In this document: positions 34,688 to 45,262 of the stretch, in pieces
Numbering within the stretch: position 1 is the stretch's first letter
How the letters are laid out: each line of letters begins with the position of its first letter
NCBI RefSeq assembly: GCF_003116035.1
Contig: NZ_LGQW01000015.1
Coordinates: forward strand, 65,182 to 129,181
Direction: 5' to 3'
DNA length: 64,000 bases
DNA from: Azospirillum sp. TSH64
GTDB taxonomy: Bacteria > Pseudomonadota > Alphaproteobacteria > Azospirillales > Azospirillaceae
Program-made: the position numbers and the translations under genes
The notes under the pieces: model-generated
Database searches by the model: none
What the model was told of the DNA's origin: nothing
What the model saw: the letters and a program-made list of their open reading frames with translations, nothing else

Positions 34688-35683
34688 ATGACCACGAGCG
34701 ACAACGCGACCGTGCTGGTGACCGGCGGCGCCGGCTATATCGGCTCCCATGTGGTGCTGGCCCTGCGCGACCAGGGACGCGCCGTCGTGGTGCTGGACGA
34801 TCTCTCCACCGGCCGGCGCTCGGCCCTGCCCGATGGGGTGCCGCTGGTCGAGGGCGATGTCGGCGACAAGGCCCTGCTGGCCGACATTTTCGCCCGCCAC
34901 GGCATCGGCACCGTGATGCATTTCGCCGGCAGCATCGTCGTGCCGGAATCGGTGGAGCGGCCGCTCGCCTACTACCGCAACAACACGGTGAAGAGCCACG
35001 CCCTGGTGGAGGCCTGCGTCGAGGCCGGGATCGGCCGCTTCATCTTTTCCTCCACCGCCGCCGTCTACGGCATGCCGGAGCGGCTGCCCATCGACGAGCA
35101 GACGCCGACCAGCCCGATCAACCCCTACGGCTCCTCCAAACTGATGACGGAATGGATGCTGCGCGACACCGCGGCGGCGCACGATCTGAGGTATGTGGCG
35201 CTGCGCTACTTCAACGTCGCCGGCGCCGATCCGCAGGGCCGCTCCGGCCAGGTGTCGAAGGTCGCCACCCATCTGATCAAGATCGCCGCCCAGACCGTCA
35301 CCGGCCAGCGGGCGGAGCTGCAGATCTTCGGCGACGACTACGACACGGCGGACGGCACCTGCGTGCGCGACTACATCCATGTCAGCGACCTCGCCGACGC
35401 CCATGTCGCCGCACTCCGCCATCTGGAGGCGGGCGGTGCGTCCGAGGTGATGAACTGCGGCTACGGCCGCGGCTATTCGGTGCGCGAGGTGCTGGCGATG
35501 GTGGAGTGGGTGACCGGCAAGCCGCTGCCGATGCGCATCGGCCCGCGCCGCGCCGGCGATCCTCCGGCCCTGGTGGCGGGCGTCGAGCGCATCGGCCGCA
35601 CGCTCGACTGGACGCCGCGCCACGCCGACCTGGAGACCATCGTCGCCTCGGCGCTTGCCTGGGAGGAGCGGCTGGTCCGATAA
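34688..35683 (+). CDS. galE: UDP-glucose 4-epimerase
   Basis: A 331-aa SDR enzyme interconverting UDP-glucose and UDP-galactose (GalE/ExoB). Seen are the NAD loop VTGGAGYIGSHVV, VVLDDLSTGRR, MHFAGSIVVPESV, the catalytic Ser/Tyr/Lys set in FSSTAAVYG and NPYGSSKLM, and RYFNVAGADPQG with RDYIHVSDLADAH, which define GalE against other epimerases. The ATG at 34688 is chosen because the Rossmann loop begins ten codons later; an in-frame upstream start near 34571 would add unconserved residues. A good terminator follows. Confidence 0.95.
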   Translation: MTTSDNATVLVTGGAGYIGSHVVLALRDQGRAVVVLDDLSTGRRSALPDGVPLVEGDVGDKALLADIFARHGIGTVMHFAGSIVVPESVERPLAYYRNNTVKSHALVEACVEAGIGRFIFSSTAAVYGMPERLPIDEQTPTSPINPYGSSKLMTEWMLRDTAAAHDLRYVALRYFNVAGADPQGRSGQVSKVATHLIKIAAQTVTGQRAELQIFGDDYDTADGTCVRDYIHVSDLADAHVAALRHLEAGGASEVMNCGYGRGYSVREVLAMVEWVTGKPLPMRIGPRRAGDPPALVAGVERIGRTLDWTPRHADLETIVASALAWEERLVR

Positions 35684-35691
35684 GGAAGCCC

Positions 35692-35719
35692 GCTCTCCCG
35701 CAAGGGAGAGCAGGTTTTT
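35692..35719 (+). terminator. Rho-independent terminator of galE
   Basis: An 8-bp stem GCTCTCCC/GGGAGAGC with loop GCAA is followed within 4 bases by TTTTT (35715-35719). It lies 9 bases after the galE stop and just before the convergent UDP-xylose synthase gene. Confidence 0.85.
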
Positions 35720-35722
35720 CCC

Positions 35723-36688
<966 letters not shown>

Positions 36689-36725
36689 CCTGTCCGGTCG
36701 GCCAGTTTGTCCGGCTGGAACGGCA

Positions 36726-37589
36726 TCAGCCCAGCAGCCCGAGCAGATAGCGCCCGTAGTCGTTCTTCTTCAGCGGTTCCGCCAGACGGCGGACCTGCTC
36801 GGCGTCGATCCAGCCGGAGGTGTAGGCGATCTCCTCCGGGCAGGCGATCTGCAGGCCCTGGCGGTGCTGGATGGTGCGGACGAACTCCGCCGCCTCCAGC
36901 AGGCTGTCGTGGGTGCCGGTGTCGAACCAGCCATAGCCGCGGCCCATCTGCTCGACCGACAGTTTGCCGAGATCGAGATAGGCGGCGTTGACCGAGGTGA
37001 TCTCCAGCTCGCCTCTGGCCGACGGCTTCACCGCCGCGGCGATGTCCAGCACCTCGTTGTCGTAGAAGTAAAGCCCGGTCACCGCCCATTTGGAGCGCGG
37101 GGCGACCGGCTTCTCCTCGATGCTCAGCGCCCGGCCTTGCGCGTCGAACTCCACCACGCCGTAGCGCTCGGGGTCGCGCACGGCATAGGCGAAGACGCTG
37201 GCGCCCTCGGTCTTCTCGCCGGCGGCGCGCAGGATGTTGGTCAGGCCGTGGCCGTAGAAGATGTTGTCGCCGAGGACCAGCGCGCAAGCATCGTTGCCGA
37301 CGAACTCGCGGCCGATGATGAAGGCCTGGGCCAGCCCGTCGGGCGAGGGCTGGATGGCATAGGTCAGGTTCAGGCCCCACTGCGACCCGTCGCCCAGCAC
37401 CGTCTGGAACAGCGGCTGGTCGTGCGGGGTGGTGATGACCAGGATGTCGCGGATGCCCGCCAGCATCAGGGTGCTGAGCGGGAAATAGATCATCGGCTTG
37501 TCGTAGATCGGCAGCAGCTGCTTGCTGATCGCCCGCGTCACCGGGTAGAGGCGGGTGCCGGACCCGCCGGCCAGGATGATGCCCTTCAT
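36726..37589 (-). CDS. rmlA: Glucose-1-phosphate thymidylyltransferase
   Basis: A 287-aa enzyme that makes dTDP-glucose, step one of dTDP-L-rhamnose synthesis. The N-terminal signature [23 protein letters not shown] (loop plus catalytic Arg and Lys, here read in two parts) is followed by [30 protein letters not shown] and the sugar-binding [16 protein letters not shown]. Length and termination (YGRYLLGLL) are normal. It sits 12 bp after rmlD. Confidence 0.97.
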   Translation of the reverse strand: MKGIILAGGSGTRLYPVTRAISKQLLPIYDKPMIYFPLSTLMLAGIRDILVITTPHDQPLFQTVLGDGSQWGLNLTYAIQPSPDGLAQAFIIGREFVGNDACALVLGDNIFYGHGLTNILRAAGEKTEGASVFAYAVRDPERYGVVEFDAQGRALSIEEKPVAPRSKWAVTGLYFYDNEVLDIAAAVKPSARGELEITSVNAAYLDLGKLSVEQMGRGYGWFDTGTHDSLLEAAEFVRTIQHRQGLQIACPEEIAYTSGWIDAEQVRRLAEPLKKNDYGRYLLGLLG

Positions 37590-37601
37590 GGTCTTACGCC
37601 C

Positions 37602-38492
37602 TCACGCCTGCGGCGGGTTGGTGAACAGCTCGTCGATCACGCGGTCGACGCTCTCCTGCCACGGCGGGCAGGACACGCCGAGACGCTCCCTGGCGCGCCC
37701 ACAGTCCAGCCGCGAATTGGCCGGGCGGCGTGCCGGGGTCGGGTAGTCGGCCGTGCCGATGGCGGTCAGGCGCGGCCGCTTGCCGGTGCGCTCCTCCAGC
37801 CGTTGGAAGATGTGCTCGGCGAACTCGTGCCAGGTGGTGTAGCCGCTGCCGGTCAGGTGGTAGGTGCCCCAGGCGGCGCTGCCGGTCTTCTTGATCGTTC
37901 CGGCGATCTGCACGATGGCGGCGGCGAGGTCGGCGGCGGCGGTGGGCGAGCCGTGCTGGTCGGCGACCACCCGCATCTCCTCGCGCTCCTTGCCGAAGCG
38001 CAGCATCGTCTTGATGAAGTTGTTGCCGTAGGCGCTGTAGACCCAGGAGGTGCGCAGGATGACGTGCTGCGGCGTCGCCGCGCGCACCGCCTCCTCGCCC
38101 GCCGCCTTGCTGGCGCCATAGACGCCCAGCGGGTTGATCGGGTCGTCCTCGGTGTAAATCCCGTCCTTCGTCCCGTCGAACACATAGTCGGTCGACACAT
38201 GGATGAAGGGGATGCCGCGCGCGGCGCAGGCCGCCGCCATGGCGCCCGGCCCGTCGCGGTTGATGGCGAAGGACAGGTCGACCTCGCTCTCGGCCTTGTC
38301 GACGGCGGTGTGGGCGGTGGCGTTGACCAGCAGGTCCGGCGCGTGGGCGGCGACCGCCTTCTCCACGTCGCCCGGCCGGGTCACGTCGAACTCGGGATAG
38401 GGCAGGCCGACCACATCGGTGCCCGGTGCCCATTGGGCCCGCATCAGTTCGAAGCCGAGCTGGCCGTTGCTGCCCAGGACGAGAACCTTCAT
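37602..38492 (-). CDS. rmlD: dTDP-4-dehydrorhamnose reductase
   Basis: A 296-aa SDR enzyme that reduces dTDP-4-keto-rhamnose to dTDP-L-rhamnose. Seen are the cofactor loop [43 protein letters not shown], the catalytic [13 protein letters not shown] and [14 protein letters not shown]. The ATG at 38492 overlaps the rmlB stop as ATGA, which shows coupling and settles the start against a longer open frame. Confidence 0.97.
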   Translation of the reverse strand: MKVLVLGSNGQLGFELMRAQWAPGTDVVGLPYPEFDVTRPGDVEKAVAAHAPDLLVNATAHTAVDKAESEVDLSFAINRDGPGAMAAACAARGIPFIHVSTDYVFDGTKDGIYTEDDPINPLGVYGASKAAGEEAVRAATPQHVILRTSWVYSAYGNNFIKTMLRFGKEREEMRVVADQHGSPTAAADLAAAIVQIAGTIKKTGSAAWGTYHLTGSGYTTWHEFAEHIFQRLEERTGKRPRLTAIGTADYPTPARRPANSRLDCGRARERLGVSCPPWQESVDRVIDELFTNPPQA

Positions 38493-39559
38493 TGCGCGGC
38501 CCCCTCTTCCTTCAGGCCGAGCCGCTCGCCCTGATAGGAGCCGTTGAGGATGGCCTGCCACCAGTCGCGGTTCTCCAGATACCAGGCGACCGTCTTGCGC
38601 AGGCCGCTCTCGAAGGTCTCCTGCGGGGTCCAGCCCAGCTCGCGCTCGATCTTGCCGGCGTCGATGGCATAGCGCTTGTCATGGCCGGGGCGGTCGGTGA
38701 CGAAGCTGATCAGCCGGTCGTGCGGGGCGCCGGCCGGGTCCATCTCGTCCAGATGCGCGCAGATGGCGCGGACGACCTCCAGGTTGGTGCGCTCGTTATG
38801 GCCGCCGATGTTGTAGCTCTCGCCGACCTTGCCCTTCTCCAGCACCAGCCGCAGGGCGCGGGCATGGTCCTCGACATAGAGCCAGTCGCGGATGTTGTCG
38901 CCCTTGCCGTAGACCGGCAGCTTCTCGCCCGCCAGACCCTTCAGGATCATCAGCGGGATCAGCTTCTCCGGAAAATGGTAAGGGCCGTAGTTGTTGGAGC
39001 AGTTGGTCAGCACCACCGGCAGCCCGTAGGTCTCGTGCCAGGCGCGGACCAGATGGTCGCTCGACGCCTTGCTGGCCGAATAGGGCGAGTTGGGGCTGTA
39101 GGCGGTGGTCTCGGTGAAGAAGCCGTCGTCGCCCAGCGTGCCGAACACCTCGTCGGTCGAGATGTGGTGGAAGCGGAAGCGCTCCTTGCGCTCCGCCGGC
39201 AGGGCCGACCAGTAGCCGCGCGCCACTTCCAAGAGGCGGAAGGTGCCGACCACGTTGGTCTGGATGAACTCGCCCGGCCCGTCGATCGAACGGTCGACAT
39301 GGGATTCGGCGGCCAGATGCATCACCGCGTCGGGCTGGTGGGTGTCGAACACCCGCCGCAGCTCGGCGGCGTCGCAGATGTCGACCTTCTCGAAGGCGTA
39401 GCGCGGATTGCCCTCGGCCCCCGGCAGCGAGGACAGGTTGGCCGCGTAGGTCAGCTTGTCGACATTGACGACGAAGGCGTCGGTTTCGGCGAGAAGCTGG
39501 CGGACCACCGCCGAGCCGATGAAACCGGCGCCGCCGGTGACGAGAATGCGCGTCATCAA
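38489..39559 (-). CDS. rmlB: dTDP-glucose 4,6-dehydratase
   Basis: A 356-aa SDR enzyme that makes dTDP-4-keto-6-deoxyglucose, step two of the rhamnose route. It has [41 protein letters not shown], the catalytic [34 protein letters not shown] and [15 protein letters not shown]. Two ATGs stand in tandem at the start. It lies about 80 bp downstream of rmlC on the same strand. Confidence 0.97.
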   Translation of the reverse strand: MMTRILVTGGAGFIGSAVVRQLLAETDAFVVNVDKLTYAANLSSLPGAEGNPRYAFEKVDICDAAELRRVFDTHQPDAVMHLAAESHVDRSIDGPGEFIQTNVVGTFRLLEVARGYWSALPAERKERFRFHHISTDEVFGTLGDDGFFTETTAYSPNSPYSASKASSDHLVRAWHETYGLPVVLTNCSNNYGPYHFPEKLIPLMILKGLAGEKLPVYGKGDNIRDWLYVEDHARALRLVLEKGKVGESYNIGGHNERTNLEVVRAICAHLDEMDPAGAPHDRLISFVTDRPGHDKRYAIDAGKIERELGWTPQETFESGLRKTVAWYLENRDWWQAILNGSYQGERLGLKEEGAAQ

Positions 39560-39640
39560 ACCACCTTACCGCCGAGAAAGCGGGGCCGCCCGCGGCCCCC
39601 CGTTGTGCGAAGAATGTCGTCTTGAGGCCCGGAACCGCCG

Positions 39641-40192
39641 TCAGAACAGGTCGGTCAGCTGCGCCAGGGTCGGATGCTTGTGGTCCTTGTCCGACAGCCG
39701 GGCCTTGTCCGCCGACACCGGCCAGTCGATGCCGAGCGCAGGGTCGTTCCACAAGAGGCCGCGGTCATGCTCGGGCGAATAATAGTTGGTCACCTTGTAG
39801 ATGACCTCGGTGTCCGGCTCCAGCGTGCAGAAGCCGTGGGCGAAGCCGACCGGCACCAGGATCTGGTTCCACTCCGCCGCACTGATCACCGCGCTGACAT
39901 GCCGGCCGAAGGTGGGGGAGCCCTTCCGGATGTCGACCGCCACGTCCAGGATGGCGCCGCGCACCACCCGCACCAGCTTGTCCTGGGCAAAGGGCGGCAG
40001 CTGGAAATGCAGGCCGCGGATGGTGCCGACCTCGGCCGACAGCGACTGGTTGTCCTGGACGAAGTCGTAATGCAGCCCGGCCGCCTCGAAGGTCTTCTTG
40101 GTGTAGGTCTCCGAGAAGAAGCCGCGATGGTCGCCGAACTTCTTCGGGCGGATGATCTTAACGTCGGGAATGTCGAGGGAGACGACGTCCAT
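39641..40192 (-). CDS. rmlC: dTDP-4-dehydrorhamnose 3,5-epimerase
   Basis: A 183-aa cupin epimerase, step three of dTDP-L-rhamnose synthesis. The signatures are GFFSETYTKKTFEAAG, VQDNQSLSAEVGTIRGLHFQ with the catalytic His, VRGAILDVAVDIRKGSPTFG and VPVGFAHGFCTLEPDTEVIYK. It starts 3 bp after the stop of the 1159-aa glycosyltransferase gene, so rhamnose supply is physically tied to that enzyme, which probably uses dTDP-rhamnose (inference). Confidence 0.97.
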   Translation of the reverse strand: MDVVSLDIPDVKIIRPKKFGDHRGFFSETYTKKTFEAAGLHYDFVQDNQSLSAEVGTIRGLHFQLPPFAQDKLVRVVRGAILDVAVDIRKGSPTFGRHVSAVISAAEWNQILVPVGFAHGFCTLEPDTEVIYKVTNYYSPEHDRGLLWNDPALGIDWPVSADKARLSDKDHKHPTLAQLTDLF

Positions 40193-40195
40193 GGC

Positions 40196-43100
40196 TCAGA
40201 TGCTTTCCTTCAGGCGCTCTTTGCGCAGCTCGGGGCAGGACTTGCGCAGCCAGGGCTTGACCGTGCGCGGCGGGAAGGCCAGCCCGAAATTCTCGGCGTC
40301 CAGCGTCAGGTTCGGGTTGTAATAGGGGTCGTCCAGCAGGCTGTCGCCCCAGCGCTCCTGCATGTAGGCCACCTCGCCCATGAAGCGCTTGACCTTGTCG
40401 GGGGCGGTGTCCGGCCCGCGCGAGGCCGATTCCAGATGGTACAGCTCGGCGAACGGCGTCCAGACGACCAGATGGCCCGCCTCGCGGATGCGCAGGCAGA
40501 AATCGACGTCGTTGAAGGCGACGGCCAGCTTCTCGGAATTCAGCCCGCCGACCTCGTCGAAGATCTCCTTGCGCAGGATCAGGCAGGCGGCGGTGACGCA
40601 GGACAGGTCCTGGGTCAGCTGGGCCCGGCTGAAATAGCCGTAGGCGTCGCGGGTCAGGCCCTTGTGGACATGGCCGGCCACGCCGCAGATGCCGGTGACG
40701 ACGCCGGCATGCTGGATGGTGCCGTCGGCGTAATAGAGCTTGGCGCCGACGGCGCCGACCTCCGGCCGCAGGGCGTGGGAGACCATCTCGGCCAGCCAGC
40801 CCGGCTCCATCACCTCGATGTCGTTGTTGATCAGGCCCAGCACCGTGCCGGTCGCCTCGGCGGCGGCGAAGTTGTTGATCGAGGAGTAGTTGAAGGGCGC
40901 CTTGTAGGTCAGCACCCGCACCCGCGGCTCGTCCTTCAGCGTGTCGAAATAGGCGAAGGTCGCCGCTTCCTCGCTGTTGTTGTCGACGATCAGGATCTCA
41001 AGGTCCGGATAGTCGGTGCGGTGCAGCAGCCCGTCGACGCAGCCCTTCAGCAGATCGGCCTTGTCGCGCGTCGGCACGATCAGCGACACCCGCGGCAGCT
41101 TGGCCGGCAGGGCGTAGCGGATGCGGGTGAAGCGGGCGGTCGACGGCGAGGTCTCGACCGTGGCGTCGATTCCGCGGCGCTGGAAATGCTCGGTCAGCGC
41201 CTTGTGGGCGGCGGCGGTGGCGCGCGGCAGATCGACGGTGGAGAAGGCCGCGGATTCCGGGAAGACGCGCCAGTGGTAGAGGATCGCCGGGATGTGGCGG
41301 ATGCGCGCCGGTTCCGTCGCCTCGACCGCGCGCAGGGTCAGGTCGTAATCCTGGCTGCCCTCGAATCCCAGGCGGAAGCGCCCGGCCCGCTCGATCAGCG
41401 AGCGGCGGAAGACGCCCAGGTGGTTGACCATGTTCTGGCCGTGCAGCAGGTCCAGGTTGAAGCCGGACTTGAAATGCGGGTCGTAGCGCTCGCCGTCCGC
41501 ATCGATCTTGTCCTCGTCGGAATAGAGGATGTCGGTGTCGGGATGCTGCGCCAGCTCGGCGGCGACGGTGTAGAGCGCGTGCGGCGGCAGCCGGTCGTCA
41601 TGGTCCATCAAGGCCACGAAATCGCCGGTCGCCAGATCCAGCGCGCTGTTGCTGGCGGCGGAGATGTGGCCGTTGGTCTCGCGCCGGACGATCTTGATCC
41701 GGTTGTCGCGCGCCTTGTACTCGGCCAGCACCTTGCTCACGTGGGGGGCGGTGGAGGCGTCGTCGGCGATGCACAGCTCCCAGTCCGGGTAGAACTGGGC
41801 CAGCACGGAGTCCAGCGCCTCGCGCAGGTAGGGCTCCGGCGTGTTGTAGACCGGCATGACGACGGAGAAGCGCGGGCGCGCCGGCAGGCGGGCGATGTCG
41901 GCCTTGATCGCCGCCGCGTCCTCCGGCGTCAGGGTGTCGTACATCCGCACCCACGACTTGTAGTCGGCCGACCAGCGGTTCGGCTGCAGCTCCTGCAGGA
42001 CGCGCTGCTTGGTCGCCTGCCAGCCGTGGCGGCGCAGGTAGTCCAGCACGCGCGCCGGCTGGTTCTGCCGGACATAGTCGACCAGGATGTTGGTCTTGCC
42101 GATCTCGCGGATGGTGAAGTCGGCGATCTCGAAGGACACCGGCCGGGTGGCCGGGTCGAAGCGCAGCGCCTTGACCGTCTGCGGCAGCAGGGCGAGCTGG
42201 CGGAACTCGCCCACCGTGTCGACCGGCAGGCGGATCATCGTCCGCTCGTCGAAGCCGTTGCCGTCGTCGACATAGATCACCGGCACCAGCGGGGCCGAGG
42301 CGCGGACCACCCGGTAGGAGATCACGCACCAGTGGCCGGGCAGCCGGCCGCGGTCGGAACGCAGCAGGAAGGCGGGGTCGCTGCCGGTCGCCTCGTAGCC
42401 GCCCTGCGGGCTCGGCACCACGTCGTGCAGCGGCTCCAGCGTGATGCTGTGCAGGCGGCGGCGGTAGAAGCGCCCGGCCTGCTGGGTCAGGCGGCCCAGC
42501 TTGCGCACCGGCGCCGACAGCTTCCAGGAGGTCGAGTTGACCAGGCTGTGGATGTGCTGGTCGCGGCTGGCCACCACGCCGTGCAGATGGGCGATGGCCT
42601 GTTCGCGGGCGACCAGTTCGCGGGCATGGGCGGCGAGGTTGCGCTCGCGGTCGGCCAGCTCGTGCTCGCGCTCGGCCAGCTCCTGCGCCATTCCGGCGAG
42701 CGCATCGCCCTGGCGGCGGATTTCGGCCTGATGGTCGCCGAGCCAGCCCTGGATGACGCCGATGTCGCGGTCGCGCGTCGCGATCATGCCCTTCAGATCT
42801 TCGCTGTGGGCGATCTGGTCGTCCAGCACCTTGCGGACCATCGCCACCTCGGTGCGCAGGTGTTTCTCCTGCTCTTCCAGGCGCTGGATGGTCTCGGTCT
42901 CGATGGCGGCGTCGCCCAGCCGGTCGAACCAGCTGCGGACGGCCCGCAGCCCCTCGCCGCCGGCCTTCTGCACGGCGAACAGCTCGCGCACCGCGTCCGG
43001 CAGATCCTCGCCGACGCCCAGCACGCCGAGGCCGTTGGAATGCAGGAAGCTGAAGGACGGGCGGTCGCGGGTGATCTCGTCCCACAGGCGCCAGACGCCG

Positions 43101-43675
43101 AAATCGTCCTTGCGCACGTTGATGTCGTGGAACAGCACAACGCCGCGGCGGCTCATCTTCGGCAGCCACGTCTCGAAATCGTGGCGCACCGCCTCGTAGG
43201 TGTGCAGCCCGTCGATGTGCAGCAGGTCGACGCTGCCGTCGGCGAAATGGAGCAGCGCGTCGTCGAAGGTCATCCGCAGCAGGCGCGAGAAGCCGGCATA
43301 GCGCGGGTCATGATAGGCGGCGAGCGTGTTGTAGATGTCGTCGCCGTAGAAGCCGGCCTGCGGGTCGCCGGCCCAGGTGTCGACGGCGTAGCAGGAGGTC
43401 GGCAGCCCGACATGGCGGACCGCCTGGCAGAAGGCGGCATAGGAGTTGCCGGTGTGCGTTCCCAGCTCCACCAGGCTGTCCGGGCGGAGCGCCTCGACGA
43501 TCCAGAAGGCGAAGGGGACATGGCCGAGCCAGGAGGCCGGCGCCGTGACGAGATCCGGGGTCAGGAGCGTGATCGGCCGGCAGATGCGACGGAGAGCGTC
43601 CGATCCCTGGTCCTTCAAAAACGAATCCACCTGTGCCTCTTCTTCTGCCTGGCTTCGCGGCGGGGAGCGGTCCAT
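40196..43675 (-). CDS. Methyltransferase / coiled-coil / tandem GT2 glycosyltransferase fusion
   Basis: A 1159-aa multidomain enzyme. Residues about 40-220 form a class I SAM-dependent methyltransferase (LVELGTHTGNSYAAF, VDLLHIDGLHTYEAV, VVLFHDI). Residues about 255-380 form a charged coiled coil ending in the linker STSWKLSAPVRKLGRL. Residues about 430-530 form an all-beta region I cannot name. Residues about 602-850 form a first GT2 domain (FSVVMPVYNTPEPYL, ADDAST, MDHDDRLP), and about 862-1110 a second GT2 domain (VSLIVPTRDKADLL, VDNNSEE, INNDIEV). It is cytoplasmic. Sitting directly after wzt and before rmlC, it probably extends the exported chain with rhamnose or another sugar and may cap it by methylation, by analogy with chain-terminating enzymes of ABC-exported O-antigens. 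Confidence 0.92.
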   Translation of the reverse strand: MDRSPPRSQAEEEAQVDSFLKDQGSDALRRICRPITLLTPDLVTAPASWLGHVPFAFWIVEALRPDSLVELGTHTGNSYAAFCQAVRHVGLPTSCYAVDTWAGDPQAGFYGDDIYNTLAAYHDPRYAGFSRLLRMTFDDALLHFADGSVDLLHIDGLHTYEAVRHDFETWLPKMSRRGVVLFHDINVRKDDFGVWRLWDEITRDRPSFSFLHSNGLGVLGVGEDLPDAVRELFAVQKAGGEGLRAVRSWFDRLGDAAIETETIQRLEEQEKHLRTEVAMVRKVLDDQIAHSEDLKGMIATRDRDIGVIQGWLGDHQAEIRRQGDALAGMAQELAEREHELADRERNLAAHARELVAREQAIAHLHGVVASRDQHIHSLVNSTSWKLSAPVRKLGRLTQQAGRFYRRRLHSITLEPLHDVVPSPQGGYEATGSDPAFLLRSDRGRLPGHWCVISYRVVRASAPLVPVIYVDDGNGFDERTMIRLPVDTVGEFRQLALLPQTVKALRFDPATRPVSFEIADFTIREIGKTNILVDYVRQNQPARVLDYLRRHGWQATKQRVLQELQPNRWSADYKSWVRMYDTLTPEDAAAIKADIARLPARPRFSVVMPVYNTPEPYLREALDSVLAQFYPDWELCIADDASTAPHVSKVLAEYKARDNRIKIVRRETNGHISAASNSALDLATGDFVALMDHDDRLPPHALYTVAAELAQHPDTDILYSDEDKIDADGERYDPHFKSGFNLDLLHGQNMVNHLGVFRRSLIERAGRFRLGFEGSQDYDLTLRAVEATEPARIRHIPAILYHWRVFPESAAFSTVDLPRATAAAHKALTEHFQRRGIDATVETSPSTARFTRIRYALPAKLPRVSLIVPTRDKADLLKGCVDGLLHRTDYPDLEILIVDNNSEEAATFAYFDTLKDEPRVRVLTYKAPFNYSSINNFAAAEATGTVLGLINNDIEVMEPGWLAEMVSHALRPEVGAVGAKLYYADGTIQHAGVVTGICGVAGHVHKGLTRDAYGYFSRAQLTQDLSCVTAACLILRKEIFDEVGGLNSEKLAVAFNDVDFCLRIREAGHLVVWTPFAELYHLESASRGPDTAPDKVKRFMGEVAYMQERWGDSLLDDPYYNPNLTLDAENFGLAFPPRTVKPWLRKSCPELRKERLKESI

Positions 43676-43843
43676 CGGGACACCGTTTCAGGCCCGGCGG
43701 ACGGTCCCGTCACAGCCGCCGACACACATACGCTGACACCAAGCCGGAATGCAAGCCGCTGTCCGGAGCCCGCTTTGCGGCGTCAAACAATGCCTGGAAC
43801 TGCGGTTTTCCTGCCTCAGTCCGGGGGGATCCGCGCCCTGTCG

Positions 43844-45262
43844 CTATTTTGTCGCGGGTGCCGTTTGGGAGGTTGCCCGGGGTGCCGCCTGAGGGGATGA
43901 GGCCCCCTCCGCCTCCAGCGTGATCGCCAGCATCGGCATGCCGACCAGCCCGCGCACGACGTGGCTGGCATGGACCTTGAAGAACAGCGCGTCCTCGACC
44001 CAATGATGCTGGACGTGGTCCTCCTGCGTGCCCTCGGCGAGCGCCACGGTGATGGAGAAGTCGCCGCTGGGCAGGTAGGGCATCTGGAAGCGGAAGCGGG
44101 CGGCGAAGTCCTGCCCGGCCGGGATGGTGACGGGGTCGAGCTGGTAGCTGAGGAAGGTGTTGTCGCCGAACAGGTTCTGGCCCAGCTTGTCCTTCACGTA
44201 GAAGCCGACGATGGGGCGGTAGACCTGCTGCTCGGCCCGGCAGTCCACCTTCAGCACGATGACCTCGCCGCCCTCCAGCACGCTGAGCGGCTGTTCCTCG
44301 GCGTCCAGGATCGAGACGTTGGCGATGGTGGCGCCGCGGTTGCCGAACCAGGGGCCGCTGTCGTTGAAGTCGAACAGCTCGATGGCGTTGCGGAGCTGCG
44401 AGCCCTTCAGCAGCTCGGCGCGGGCGTCCTCCACCGGCTCCTCGCGCTTGGCCTGGGGCAGCGCCTGGCGCGCCCCGCCGATGCGGAAGCCGCGCGAGGT
44501 GTCCTGGTCGCTGTAGAGCGCCGCCAGATAATCGTGGCAGACTTCCCGTGCCGGGCCGATGGCCCGCACCGACCCGTTGTCCAGCCAGACCACCCGGTCG
44601 CAGAGGTTCACCACCTGTCCGGTGTCGTGCGACACGAAGAACAGGGTGCCGCGCTCCTTGAAGCGGTGGATGAAGCGCATGCATTTCTGGGTGAAGGACG
44701 CGTCGCCGACCGCCAGGATCTCGTCGACGATCATGATGTCGGCGTCGACATGCGCCGCCACCGCGAAGGCGAGGCGGGCGTACATGCCGCTGGAATAGAG
44801 CTTCACCGGCTGTTCGATGAAGTCGCCGATGCCCGCGAACTCGGCGATGGACTCGTAGCGCTGGGCGATCTGTTCGTTCGACAGGCCCAGCACCGAGGCG
44901 GCGAGATAGACGTTCTCGCGCCCGGTGAATTCGGGGTTGAAGCCGGCGCCCAGCTCCAGCAGCGCCGCGATGCGCCCGTCCACCGCGATGCGGCCGGAGG
45001 TCGGTGTCAGCGTGCCGCAGAGAAGCTGGAGGAAGGTCGACTTGCCCGAGCCGTTGCGGCCGATCAGCCCGACGGTCTCGCCGCGGCGGACCTCCAGGTC
45101 GACGCCGCGCAGCGCCCAGTACTCGTCGTAATATTTGCGCCGGCCGCGCACCAGCATCTGCTTCAGCCGGTCCTGCGGGCGCTTGAAGATGGCGTAGGCC
45201 TTGCCCAGCCCCTCGGCGCGGATGACGATAGGGGTGTCGGCGGCGGGAGTCTCAGACGACAT
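43844..45262 (-). CDS. wzt: Polysaccharide ABC exporter ATPase with carbohydrate-binding C-domain
   Basis: A 472-aa nucleotide-binding subunit of a Wzm/Wzt exporter. The ATPase (about 12-250) has GLIGRNGSGKST, the family phrases LLELGAGFNPEFTGRENVYL and YSSGMYARLAFAVA (signature) and IMIVDEILAVGDASF (Walker B). Residues about 285-450 form the Wzt C-terminal beta-sandwich, which in E. coli O9a-type systems recognises the modified end of the glycan. That predicts export of a chain carrying a terminal mark. The gene overlaps wzm by 11 bp. Confidence 0.95.
   Translation of the reverse strand: MSSETPAADTPIVIRAEGLGKAYAIFKRPQDRLKQMLVRGRRKYYDEYWALRGVDLEVRRGETVGLIGRNGSGKSTFLQLLCGTLTPTSGRIAVDGRIAALLELGAGFNPEFTGRENVYLAASVLGLSNEQIAQRYESIAEFAGIGDFIEQPVKLYSSGMYARLAFAVAAHVDADIMIVDEILAVGDASFTQKCMRFIHRFKERGTLFFVSHDTGQVVNLCDRVVWLDNGSVRAIGPAREVCHDYLAALYSDQDTSRGFRIGGARQALPQAKREEPVEDARAELLKGSQLRNAIELFDFNDSGPWFGNRGATIANVSILDAEEQPLSVLEGGEVIVLKVDCRAEQQVYRPIVGFYVKDKLGQNLFGDNTFLSYQLDPVTIPAGQDFAARFRFQMPYLPSGDFSITVALAEGTQEDHVQHHWVEDALFFKVHASHVVRGLVGMPMLAITLEAEGASSPQAAPRATSQTAPATK

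Noticed and set aside
39674..43900. A plus-strand open frame of about 1400 codons
   Set aside because: It lies antisense to rmlC and the 1159-aa glycosyltransferase, both of which have clear motifs. The antisense product shows none.
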